From Cenarchaeum symbiosum A (GTDB taxonomy: Archaea; Thermoproteota; Nitrososphaeria; Nitrososphaerales; Nitrosopumilaceae), in contig DP000238.1 of the NCBI GenBank assembly GCA_000200715.1, positions 62,964 to 126,963 on the forward strand: DNA of 64,000 nucleotides, given 5' to 3'. The position numbers and the translations under genes are program-made. Positions 54,445 to 62,489 of this stretch are shown one piece after another (within the stretch, counting starts at the first letter, position 1; every line of letters starts with the position of its first letter). Under the pieces are notes generated by a model. It had not been told where the DNA came from, did no database searches, and worked only from the letters and a program-made list of their open reading frames with translations.

Positions 54445-56067
54445 CTAAACCTTGGATATCCGCAGGCTGTTCATCTTTTCAGCGATCTCGACTAGATAAT
54501 CTGCGGTATCATCCCGGTATCTCTCCGAGTATTTGATCAGGTGAATAAATGTCCAGAACCTGCCCGTTACCAGGCTTATCTTGTCCACATCCTCCATTAA
54601 GAGGGGGCTGTTTGGGTTTGCCATCTTGCGTTCGAGCTGTTCATGCAGGTTTGCCCTGTTGTATAGCGCACTCTTGGAATGATCCCACCCGTCTTTGATT
54701 ATCCCCTCCCGGGCCAGCATATCCATGCCGTCCTGCATGGAATTCTCCTCTACATCCGAGCGGGCTGCGTCTATCCGGGCTTCCATCTCCAGGCGGGATT
54801 CCGGGATTTCATACGTGTACATATCCGGAAGATGGGCATACCAGTATTCGTGGGCGGCCAGATGCTTTTCAACGTCAGGATCAGGCCCGTGATCGCCGTA
54901 TACTGCATCGTACATTCCATCTTCTATCAGCCTGCCCCGGTATTTTTTCAGGACATCTGCCACAGATATTCCGTCTTTTAGGCGCATTTGCGGGGCCTTT
55001 TGTATATCCGGGGCAAACCCTGTGATGTCTTTTCCCGCGCGCAGCTGCATGGTCAGGCGCAGCTGCAGCTCATCACGGAACAGCGCCGCCTGTCTAGTAT
55101 ATTCAAAATCTTCGCCCTTCATGAGCTCGTATACCCGCGGCATTACAACCAGCTTTTCTGCAAGATATTTCAGCCTGTCTTCCAGGTCGTCTGCTGCACA
55201 TATCTCCTCCCCGTGCAGTTTCACGGCAGGTATGAATGCCGTTGATGCCTCTACCTTTCCCGCTGTTATATCATCAATCAGTTCTTTGTGCGCCGTTATC
55301 CCGTCTGATATCTCGCATTTAACCTCGTTTTTTATGATATCCATTATTATGCCCTTTCCATTGTCTTTGATCGAGCCGGGGCGGATGTATCCTTCATGGC
55401 AGCTCCATGTCCCGTCATCCCTTTGTGCATGGCGGATTTTCAGCCATTTGTATACGGATTGCTCAAGTATCAGCTCTCCCGTATGATCATCAATCCTGAA
55501 ATCCTCGCCCGGCGGGAGGATCTTGGCCCGGGCCGTCAGCTTGTTTTCCATGTCTATTCCCAGGGTTATGTCCCGGATGCACAGCGGCAGCTTGACATCA
55601 TATACGCGGGGCTCGTCGTCATATCTGTGCAAAAGCTCCGCTTTTTCATTTAGATACCACCCCAGGCCCGCATTGCCAGTCGGAAACCTGCTGGTGTATG
55701 TCGCATATATGATCATATGAATGATCCACTCATATCCGCTTTTGAACAAAAACACAAGCTCAAATATTTCGTCTTCTAGTCGGTGCTGGGCCTGTCCGTG
55801 TTTTAGCTCCTGCCATCTGATTTTCAGCGTGTCTCCTATTATCCTCCAGTCAAAAAGATGCTCGTAATCCAGGTTCAGGCGTATGCCGTGTTTCTGGGAA
55901 TAAAAGACCAGCCGCTGGGTTGTAATGTAAAGAATTCCAGGGCCCTGTCCTACACATTCCGTCGCATATCCGGCTACCAGCCCCTCGTCTTTGCGGTATG
56001 AAAACTCTGCAGTTTTGACATTTTCTCCGTCATTGGCGCCGGCTTCTTTCTGCCTGTCTTGACTCAT
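54445..56067 (-). CDS. GRAM/PH-like domain protein of the Cas3-like locus
   Basis: The ATG at 56067 is chosen because it overlaps the stop of an upstream small ORF (ATGA); a GTG at 56091 is the longer alternative. About 540 residues. The N-terminal 100 residues have a GRAM/PH-like look: EGLVAGYATECV, GILYITTQRLVFYSQKHGI, YEHLFDWRI. A beta-rich middle and a helical C-terminal half follow, with no membrane helix. It lies between the Toprim and Cas3-like genes on the same strand, so it is a candidate sensor or effector of that locus. I see no nuclease motif. Confidence 0.7.
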   Translation of the reverse strand: MSQDRQKEAGANDGENVKTAEFSYRKDEGLVAGYATECVGQGPGILYITTQRLVFYSQKHGIRLNLDYEHLFDWRIIGDTLKIRWQELKHGQAQHRLEDEIFELVFLFKSGYEWIIHMIIYATYTSRFPTGNAGLGWYLNEKAELLHRYDDEPRVYDVKLPLCIRDITLGIDMENKLTARAKILPPGEDFRIDDHTGELILEQSVYKWLKIRHAQRDDGTWSCHEGYIRPGSIKDNGKGIIMDIIKNEVKCEISDGITAHKELIDDITAGKVEASTAFIPAVKLHGEEICAADDLEDRLKYLAEKLVVMPRVYELMKGEDFEYTRQAALFRDELQLRLTMQLRAGKDITGFAPDIQKAPQMRLKDGISVADVLKKYRGRLIEDGMYDAVYGDHGPDPDVEKHLAAHEYWYAHLPDMYTYEIPESRLEMEARIDAARSDVEENSMQDGMDMLAREGIIKDGWDHSKSALYNRANLHEQLERKMANPNSPLLMEDVDKISLVTGRFWTFIHLIKYSERYRDDTADYLVEIAEKMNSLRISKV

Positions 56068-56249
56068 TTGGACTCCGGGGATGTTTTGCACACTCTGTCT
56101 CCTGCATAGCGGGGCGGAGATACAGGGTTGTTTATGGATTTGGAGGCTTTGGATACATCTGATCCCGGCCTAACACTGTCCAGAAAAGCATATTCCGCTT
56201 GGACATTCTGCCAGGAAATTTCTTTTTCCATCACGTGGGTCAAGCACAT
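56064..56249 (-). CDS. Possible small ORF coupled to the GRAM-like gene
   Basis: An open frame (to 56270 if the first ATG is used), about 61 residues from the ATG at 56249, ending in a TGA that overlaps the ATG of the next gene. A TTTTTAATAG box lies 22-32 bases before 56249. Protein quality is weak and no family is recognised. Together with the 54110 ORF it suggests a habit of short coupled leaders in this locus. Confidence 0.35.
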   Translation of the reverse strand: MCLTHVMEKEISWQNVQAEYAFLDSVRPGSDVSKASKSINNPVSPPRYAGDRVCKTSPESK

Positions 56250-56461
56250 GTGGCTAGATGCGGTTGCCATCTATTAAAAACTCCCTTGTGGCCCGGGTTA
56301 TGACCTGGATCTTTGCCCTGTTCTTGTACTGTCATTGTGTGCATTTTTCATCTCGGATAGCGCCTGTGTGCATGGCTGCCCGGTACAGGCGGGAGGACCG
56401 GATATGCCCACCCTTGCAAAGCCCTTCAATGATGCCTGCTTTAGGGATAAATGACGAATCA

Positions 56462-57286
56462 CTAGATCTCTGCAGTATGAGCATCCGTGCGGGATTTCCG
56501 GCTGCCATCCCGCATCTCTTTTTTTATCCTCTTTACTGCCGGTTTGAGCAGGTCCATTATCCTGTCCAGGCCCAGTTCCTCCACCTCCACTCCCCTGTCA
56601 GCCAGCAGGCCCTCGTCAATGTTTAGAATGCTCCTGAGCCTCCGGAGGTTGTCCGCGCCTTTGTCGTCGCCGTCCATAAAGGCAACAACCTTCTCCTTGG
56701 TCCTGGCAAGATCCAGCGCCCTGTCATCAAGCCTTGCGCCGCCTATCTCCATCGTGTTCTGATACTCTATCCGTGCCAGGTGTGCCACGTCTGCGGCCCC
56801 CTCAACCAGTATTATCCACTTTTCCTGATAGGCGGTCCTGCCGTGCTTTAGTTTCCCCAAATCTGCCCCTCCATCGCTTGCCAGGGCGCTGTTGGCCGTC
56901 GCCCTGTTGAGCATGTGGGATGTCATATAGTTTGAGAATTTGCTGGTAGGTCCCACATACCCGGTTTTAAACTTGGCAGGAAACTTGTGCACCCATCCGA
57001 GCCTTTTAATCTTGCTTGACATGAGGCCGCAGTCAAGGTTTGATCCCACATGTATGATGACGCTGCCGATGGTATCTTTGTCATTCGATTCCACATCGAC
57101 TTTTACGCTGCTGATGTATCCCATATTTTTCAAGACACGCAAAGTCTGATTGAATATCGTGCCGTCAGAAACATACTCATCCCATATCACGCTCAATACT
57201 GTGGATTCCACCTGGTATTCCGATACCTTCCCATGGACGGTATAATGCATGCATATTGTGTTTTTGAAACGTTGGGCCCCGGACAT
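56462..57286 (-). CDS. Stand-alone DnaG-like Toprim protein (copy 1)
   Basis: The ATG at 57286 is chosen because its MSGAQRFKNTI start aligns with the start of copy 2; 274 residues. Residues 1-130 resemble the archaeal DnaG N-terminal domain. Residues 145-235 are Toprim: WIILVEGAADV with the catalytic Glu and VVAFMDGDDKGADNL with DxD. The C-terminal third of DnaG is missing. Toprim proteins act in primases, topoisomerases and OLD/RNase M5-type nucleases. It heads the same-strand run with the GRAM-like and Cas3-like genes. A TATA box 26 bases upstream suggests leaderless expression. Confidence 0.85.
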   Translation of the reverse strand: MSGAQRFKNTICMHYTVHGKVSEYQVESTVLSVIWDEYVSDGTIFNQTLRVLKNMGYISSVKVDVESNDKDTIGSVIIHVGSNLDCGLMSSKIKRLGWVHKFPAKFKTGYVGPTSKFSNYMTSHMLNRATANSALASDGGADLGKLKHGRTAYQEKWIILVEGAADVAHLARIEYQNTMEIGGARLDDRALDLARTKEKVVAFMDGDDKGADNLRRLRSILNIDEGLLADRGVEVEELGLDRIMDLLKPAVKRIKKEMRDGSRKSRTDAHTAEI

Positions 57287-57306
57287 CCTGTTCAAGTATG
57301 CAGGCA

Positions 57307-57317
57307 GGATATATCAC
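57307..57317 (-). promoter_or_regulatory. TATA box of Toprim copy 1
   Basis: Minus-strand GTGATATATCC centred 26 bases before 57286. The surrounding CTGATAGAGTGATATATCC closely matches the promoter of Toprim copy 2. Confidence 0.6.
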
Positions 57318-57558
57318 TCTATCAGAATCCCACAAGCAGGTCCGGCATGGGCATCTAGAGCAGGCGGGCAGACGCAAAGGCATGCACGCCCCATATCCGG
57401 TTGCGCACGAGGGGGCCAGATATTCTATCTAATCTGACATCTTGGGCCGTCCCCCGGGTTTACTATCTGCTCAAGGCCTGCCAGGCCATTGCGTTATTTT
57501 TATGATCCACAGGAATATTCTATGACTTCAAAAAGACCCCCCAAGATTGCCCGGCCGC

Positions 57559-59844
57559 TCACCGCTCGTCATCCTTGGCGCTTGCCGCCCAGTCCGCCTT
57601 GCGCAAGACAGTCTCGAGATACGATAGCCGGAACGGGCCGTGCCTCTTTAACAGGGCCGCAGTCCTCTCACGCCACGGACGCCTCCCCCCTGCCCCATAT
57701 GCCGACGCATCAAGCACCAGGCCCGCCGGTATCATCACGTTATCATGCACTGCATATGCCCTCTCGCAGAGCGGCTCGCCGTCGACTATCCCCGACACCA
57801 TTCCATCATCTTTGGGGTGCATTTCGAGCCTGACCAGCCCGTGGTGGCTCATTATCAGGTATGCCACAAGGTCGTGCTCAGGCCCGTCATGGCTGTTCAT
57901 GAACGCAAGGGCGCTCGCCACTTCATGCTTGAACCCGCGGCGCCCATAACTTCTACGCTCCTCCCGGGTCTTGTCGCGCTCTTTGCGGCCGCTCTTTGCC
58001 CATATTTCATCTATCCCGCTAGCCAGGTTCGGCCTCAGATATTCTTGGAATATGTAATGCATCTTGCCCACGTCATGCCACTGGGCTGCCGTGCGGACGG
58101 CGCCAGAGTATTCTGCATCCACACCCAGCCCGGAGAGGATCTCGCCTGCTGCATCCGCGATATTCCGGGTATGATCCCGCAGTGTGACATCCCGCCCATC
58201 CTGCCTGTCCAAGCGGGCCGGGAGGACTGCCTCTTTTACAGGGCCGTCATATCCGGTCCAGAGTCCCAGCTCCTGTGTGTATCCCCCTGCGGCAGGCTCT
58301 ATCCTCACTATAATGCCGGGATAGACATCGCCTGCGCCTATCTCCCCCCAGCTCATGCTCTTTGGATTCCAGTAGCTGCACAGGCTTGCATGCTCTGAGA
58401 CAAACCCGCGCAGCTCCTCTAGATTCATACCGCACAGATCGTTCCATTTTGCCCGGCGCTCTGCATCACTCCAGAATACAAGGGCGCCCGGATCGCCGTC
58501 CCCTGTATGCCTCGACACGTCCACAGGGCTCCCCAGTATGTCCTGTGTAGTATCAAAGAGCTCCTCGAGCTGTTCCCGGGATATTGCACCGTATATCGCA
58601 TTATAGGCAGGCACCTCTGCCAGGCGGGTTCCAGATACGGCGCTTCCCTCCATGCCCTCCAGAACCTCCCTGGAACGATCCATCCTGTCATATGCTTGGC
58701 CGTCCCCGGGGCCATACGGCTGGTACGAGTTGCTATCAAGGTCAATCCAGTATGCGGCAGCCTTCCCGTCCCCCCTGCACCTGCCAATCCTCTTTACCAT
58801 GCTGGGCCACGGGGCAAGCTCCGCCACTATCGTCCTTACCGACAGGTCGACGCCTGTCTCGAGCGCCTGTGTGGATATTACCACCCCGTCGGCATCTTCG
58901 CCTATGCCCTGGATCTCATGGCTGAGCTTTGCCCGGTCGCCAGGCCTGAACCCGGGATGCACCAATACGCACCATGTGCGTCCCGTGACGCTCTTTTTGA
59001 CCATAGAGTAGAGCCTCTGGGCCCTGTCTATTGTATTGAGTATGATCGCCATGGATCCGCCTTCGCGCAGGCCCAGCATCTTTTTGGCATCGGCCTCTGT
59101 GTACATGCCGTCTCTTGTGGGCAGGTCGATCCTGCGGATCGTCCTTGCTGCATTGACCCTCCTGCCAAGCTCCCCCCGAAGATCCTCCTCCCCGGGGCGA
59201 AATACCGCCCTGTTCTTGCCCGGGTTGTCTATAGTGCCCAGCGCCCCCGCTATTGCAGAGATCCACACGGACTTTGAGGGGCCGAATGTGCCGCATATGC
59301 GCCTAAAGGTATCTAGCTGGAGGGATGTTCCCAGCCCCGCCCCCATCGTCTGCGCCTCGTCCATTATCCATATTGAATCGTTGTTCAGCATGGCTGCCGC
59401 GACCGGGAATATCCCGGCCCTCTGGCCGTACATGTGGTTGAGGGCGCCAGACAGCAGAATATCCTGCGTGCCTATCATTATGCAGGGCTTTGCCAGGTCG
59501 ATGTTGCTCGCGTACCCCTCGGATCCCCCCATGAAGTACCTGACGTCTACTTTTTTGTTCCATTTGAGGTTCCAGAGCCATCCCCTTGCCCTTGATGCGA
59601 TCTGCTCTACGAGCGCCCCCGAGGGCAGACAGTAGACCAGCCTGCGGGGTATCCCGGGCTCTCTACAGTATATCCTCCAGAGCCACAGGGAGAGCACAGC
59701 CGCCTCGGTCCTGCCCGAGCCCGCGGGCAGTATGAGCGTGTCGGGGATCTCGCCGAAGCTTGTGTATGCGAGCTTTTCCTGGTACGGGAACGGCCCGCGG
59801 GGATGCTTTGTGGCGGTTGTGAAAAAGCTGGCAAAGTCAGGCAT
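57559..59844 (-). CDS. Cas3-like helicase with C-terminal HD nuclease domain (copy 2)
   Basis: The frame extends to 60270, but the ATG at 59844 (MPDFASFFTTATKHP) matches copy 1; 761 residues. It has the same architecture as copy 1: LPAGSGRTEAA (again Arg in motif I), IMDEAQTM, STQALETGVDLS, KRIGRCRG, then the HD set LRDHTRNIADAA, QWHDVGKMHYIF, FKHEVASALAF, YLIMSHHGLVRL. Both copies look intact, so both are probably under selection. Immediately upstream is a fragment of an IS66-like left end rather than a promoter of its own lineage, and the Toprim copy 2 gene is divergent. Confidence 0.85.
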   Translation of the reverse strand: MPDFASFFTTATKHPRGPFPYQEKLAYTSFGEIPDTLILPAGSGRTEAAVLSLWLWRIYCREPGIPRRLVYCLPSGALVEQIASRARGWLWNLKWNKKVDVRYFMGGSEGYASNIDLAKPCIMIGTQDILLSGALNHMYGQRAGIFPVAAAMLNNDSIWIMDEAQTMGAGLGTSLQLDTFRRICGTFGPSKSVWISAIAGALGTIDNPGKNRAVFRPGEEDLRGELGRRVNAARTIRRIDLPTRDGMYTEADAKKMLGLREGGSMAIILNTIDRAQRLYSMVKKSVTGRTWCVLVHPGFRPGDRAKLSHEIQGIGEDADGVVISTQALETGVDLSVRTIVAELAPWPSMVKRIGRCRGDGKAAAYWIDLDSNSYQPYGPGDGQAYDRMDRSREVLEGMEGSAVSGTRLAEVPAYNAIYGAISREQLEELFDTTQDILGSPVDVSRHTGDGDPGALVFWSDAERRAKWNDLCGMNLEELRGFVSEHASLCSYWNPKSMSWGEIGAGDVYPGIIVRIEPAAGGYTQELGLWTGYDGPVKEAVLPARLDRQDGRDVTLRDHTRNIADAAGEILSGLGVDAEYSGAVRTAAQWHDVGKMHYIFQEYLRPNLASGIDEIWAKSGRKERDKTREERRSYGRRGFKHEVASALAFMNSHDGPEHDLVAYLIMSHHGLVRLEMHPKDDGMVSGIVDGEPLCERAYAVHDNVMIPAGLVLDASAYGAGGRRPWRERTAALLKRHGPFRLSYLETVLRKADWAASAKDDER

Positions 59845-59846
59845 CC

Positions 59847-60111
59847 CTAGGCCCCCTCCCGGTTCATTTTCTCGGCTTTCCGGGAGGCTGCCAGATCTGC
59901 TGACTGTACCGACATGGCTGACTCGAGTTCGACGGTGCGCTTGCCATTTTCCTGCATCATGTACTCGTATCCCTTTTCTTGCTCTGTCGCACAGGCAAGC
60001 TCCCTGCGCAGCAGGGTAATGCCATAGACCATGTGGGTGATGAGATCTTGTAGTCAATAGTTCTTTCGGTATAAGGGCCGGTTTCGTACCTAAGCTAAAT
60101 ATACGCGGGAC
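59847..60111 (-). mobile_element. Left-end fragment of an IS66-like element between Cas3-like copy 2 and Toprim copy 2
   Basis: The minus strand here aligns at DNA level with the left end of the element at 43093. It shares TATACCGAAAGA, then a 61-codon coiled-coil frame (ELACATEQEKGYEYMMQENG) closely related to the transposase N-terminus at 43183 onward, and an end resembling the terminal repeat (ATTTAGCTTAGG against GTTTAAGTTAGG). The frame stops two bases before the Cas3-like ATG. It may now serve as the 5' region of that gene. Confidence 0.65.
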
Positions 60112-60121
60112 ATACTGATAG

Positions 60122-60132
60122 AATAATATACC
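60122..60132 (+). promoter_or_regulatory. TATA box of Toprim copy 2
   Basis: AATAATATACC centred 27 bases before the GTG at 60154, in a sequence similar to the copy 1 promoter. Confidence 0.55.
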
Positions 60133-60153
60133 TCGCCCGAACCCCCGAATAGG

Positions 60154-60900
60154 GTGTCCCGAGCTTTCGAGAATACGATATACATGGATTATACCGTCTA
60201 TGGGGAGGTGACGGAATACCAGTTGAAATCCACTCTGTTGCGTGTGGGATATCTTAGGGGGACTCTGCATGACCTGAGAAGACTAGGTAAGATAAGTGAC
60301 ATAACGGTTGATGCGGTGCCGAACAGCAAAGAAAGCGTCGGCACTATAACCATACAGCTTGGATCCGACATTGATCATACTAGCATAGAATATTATATCG
60401 AAGAAATCGAACGGGTGGATAAGTTTATCGCCAAATTTAATACCATATACTCGGGATCAACTAGCAATTTACGACACCAAAAAAAGTTGTACTTGTCCAA
60501 CAAGGCAAGGGCCAAACAGAAGCTCACAAGTGGAGGCATGGTGAATCTGGAGGGGCTCGTGCACGGCAAGAATATAGACCGGACAAGATGGATCATACTG
60601 GTGGAAGGGGCCGCAGACGTGGGGCGATTGTCCCAACTAGGATATCAGAACACGCTTGAAGTGGGTGGCGCAAGACTTGACGACCGTGCACTGGCTTTTG
60701 CCAGAACCAAGGAGAAGATTATCGCATTCATGGACGGCGATGAAGAAGGCATAGACAACCTCCGGAGACTCAGAAACACTATAAAAATTGACGAACCGTT
60801 GCTGGCCGACAAGGGCATCGAGGTAGAGAATCTGCCCTTGAATAGAATACGCGAGATACTCGAGCCAGCATCGAAAAAGATGTCAAGAGAACTGCTATAG
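60154..60900 (+). CDS. Stand-alone DnaG-like Toprim protein (copy 2)
   Basis: A 248-residue protein from a GTG start (MSRAFENTIYMDYTVYGEV), clearly homologous to copy 1 over its whole length. Toprim: RWIILVEGAADVGRLSQLG with catalytic Glu, ARLDDRALAFARTKEK, and IIAFMDGDEEGIDNLRRL with DxD. The N-terminal 120 residues again follow the DnaG N-terminal pattern. It is transcribed away from Cas3-like copy 2, whereas copy 1 is collinear with its Cas3-like gene; an IS66-like fragment fills the gap. The C-terminal DnaG domain is absent. Confidence 0.85.
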   Translation: MSRAFENTIYMDYTVYGEVTEYQLKSTLLRVGYLRGTLHDLRRLGKISDITVDAVPNSKESVGTITIQLGSDIDHTSIEYYIEEIERVDKFIAKFNTIYSGSTSNLRHQKKLYLSNKARAKQKLTSGGMVNLEGLVHGKNIDRTRWIILVEGAADVGRLSQLGYQNTLEVGGARLDDRALAFARTKEKIIAFMDGDEEGIDNLRRLRNTIKIDEPLLADKGIEVENLPLNRIREILEPASKKMSRELL

Positions 60901-61470
60901 CTGGAAAGCCCTGTCTCAACATCCGATGCTGTTGCAAGAATCTGGGCATGCCCGCTTGTCTATGTGCGGCCGGCGTACGTGGAGCGGCCACACTATGGTG
61001 GGGAATTATCCCCCTTGCCAGACTGCACCGGCAGATGTCTCATACACAAAAGCCCCAGACGTGCCCCTGCCATGCCAGAGATTAACCAGTGTTAGGACAG
61101 CGATCTTTGCCCCCATTCCTATGCTGCTTAAAATCTCTATTCCTGCCACGGGGCGGGCATGATGTTTGTACGGCCTTGCAGCATGAAGGGATGGCAGAAG
61201 GGCGGGACATGCATCACGTTGTAAGATATTTCAGATGGGCGGCCGCTTTAGAGCAAGTACCATAGGCGCAAGGTTGCATCAGAGCGGACATGTCCCAGGG
61301 TATTTTCCAGCCCTGCTTCTGATGGATCCCGGACCGGGTGGCCAGGAAAATCCTTCTGTTTCCCTCCTGCGGCGAGGGCGCAGTCTTGTCCAGCATGGCG
61401 GACCCCCGGCAGAGTGCCCGTACCAGAAGGTGCGGTAATCTAGTCGCCGCGGGAGGCGCCCCCGCCCCGG
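60901..61470. other. Spacer without a convincing gene
   Basis: About 570 bases. Frames of up to 96 codons on both strands show no protein-like pattern. No repeat, RNA gene or strong TATA box was noted. Confidence 0.4.
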
Positions 61471-62058
61471 CTACCCTAGTTTTCTGTCGATTATATCGGT
61501 ACAAAGGGCGGCATATTCGGTCAGAATGCCCGCTTCTTCTAGTTCGTCCCCTCCCCTGATTTGTAGATCCTCCACGAGCTCCCTTTGGCGGGGATGGTCC
61601 CGCCTGCAGCTCTCTGCATTGAGGTGCGAGCTGAATATCCCGTCAGACGCGTGGGCCAGCATGCAGTATCCGTTCTTTACCGCGGCATAGTTTGTGGTGA
61701 GAAATATGAGCTCGTCTGTCATGTAAAATTTTCTCAGGAACTTGATGGTCGTTGGCTCTACCATCTGCCTGCCATCGGGATGAAGAATTACACTCATGAT
61801 AACCACCTTGCCTTCCGGGATCCTTGCCAAGTGATATTCGTATCCGCTTCCCCCCGCATTTGTCTTGACCAGCGCACACTTGTCGGCCTCATTCCCCAGC
61901 TGCCTGACTAGGTTCTCTGAGCCGCCATCGAAGCATGGCGGTGCCTTGTGGAATGCCAACTCTCCAACCTTGCTGCCTCCTATGTATCTGATTGTATGCT
62001 CCAGATACTCCTCCTTGCGGCCCAACTTTTTCCTGCACTCGAAACATTCTTTGCCCAA
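61471..62058 (-). CDS. Hypothetical protein with an N-terminal CxxC, 195 aa
   Basis: Starts MGKECFECRKKLGRKEEYLE, giving a possible zinc knuckle with a later Cys/His. A mixed alpha/beta middle (VVIMSVILHPDGRQMVEPT, DELIFLTTNYAAVKNGYCML) and an acidic helical end follow. No family recognised. It lies between Toprim copy 2 and the SNF2-type helicase, in a region otherwise rich in defence-type genes; composition is similar to neighbours. Confidence 0.6.
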   Translation of the reverse strand: MGKECFECRKKLGRKEEYLEHTIRYIGGSKVGELAFHKAPPCFDGGSENLVRQLGNEADKCALVKTNAGGSGYEYHLARIPEGKVVIMSVILHPDGRQMVEPTTIKFLRKFYMTDELIFLTTNYAAVKNGYCMLAHASDGIFSSHLNAESCRRDHPRQRELVEDLQIRGGDELEEAGILTEYAALCTDIIDRKLG

Positions 62059-62489
62059 TGTGGATGCAGCGGCTCATCTTTGTATAAACTTTTACGGATA
62101 CTTGGGCGGGAGGCAATTCTTGCCGGCACAAGCCAGTCTCTCAAGCATGGGTTTTCTGTCTGCCATCTTTTTGTCATGCTTGGATTCAAATTTGCGTGCA
62201 TTGGGCAGAATGAGGAATATTCAGAATACTCTATGTTGCGTATTCCTCCTGGTTGATAGGGTGAGATTCTGGACATGATCTCATCGGCATACATGACCGG
62301 TTATATCGCTAACTCTAACGTTAGTGGTGCCATAGGGGTAAAATAGAGAAATGACCTAAGAGGCTGAACGGATATGAAAAAAGTCAGAAGGTGGTATTAA
62401 ATAATAGCATAATACTATGCTTCAATAGTGCATAGCCACGCTTGTGTTCAGGTATCATACAGTCACGGATCTATGGGGAAATAGCAGAT
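62059..62489. other. Spacer upstream of the SNF2-type helicase
   Basis: About 430 bases with no convincing gene. A small inverted element CTAACTCTAACGTTAG lies at about 62310. AT-rich sequence from about 62380 onward (GTATTAAATAATAGC) could contain the helicase promoter. The helicase frame is open upstream of 62490, with a GTG at 62444 as an alternative start. Confidence 0.35.

Noticed and set aside
59845..60270. N-terminal extension of Cas3-like copy 2
   Set aside because: It runs through the IS66-like fragment and the antisense of Toprim copy 2; copy 1 has no such extension and the ATG at 59844 aligns with it.
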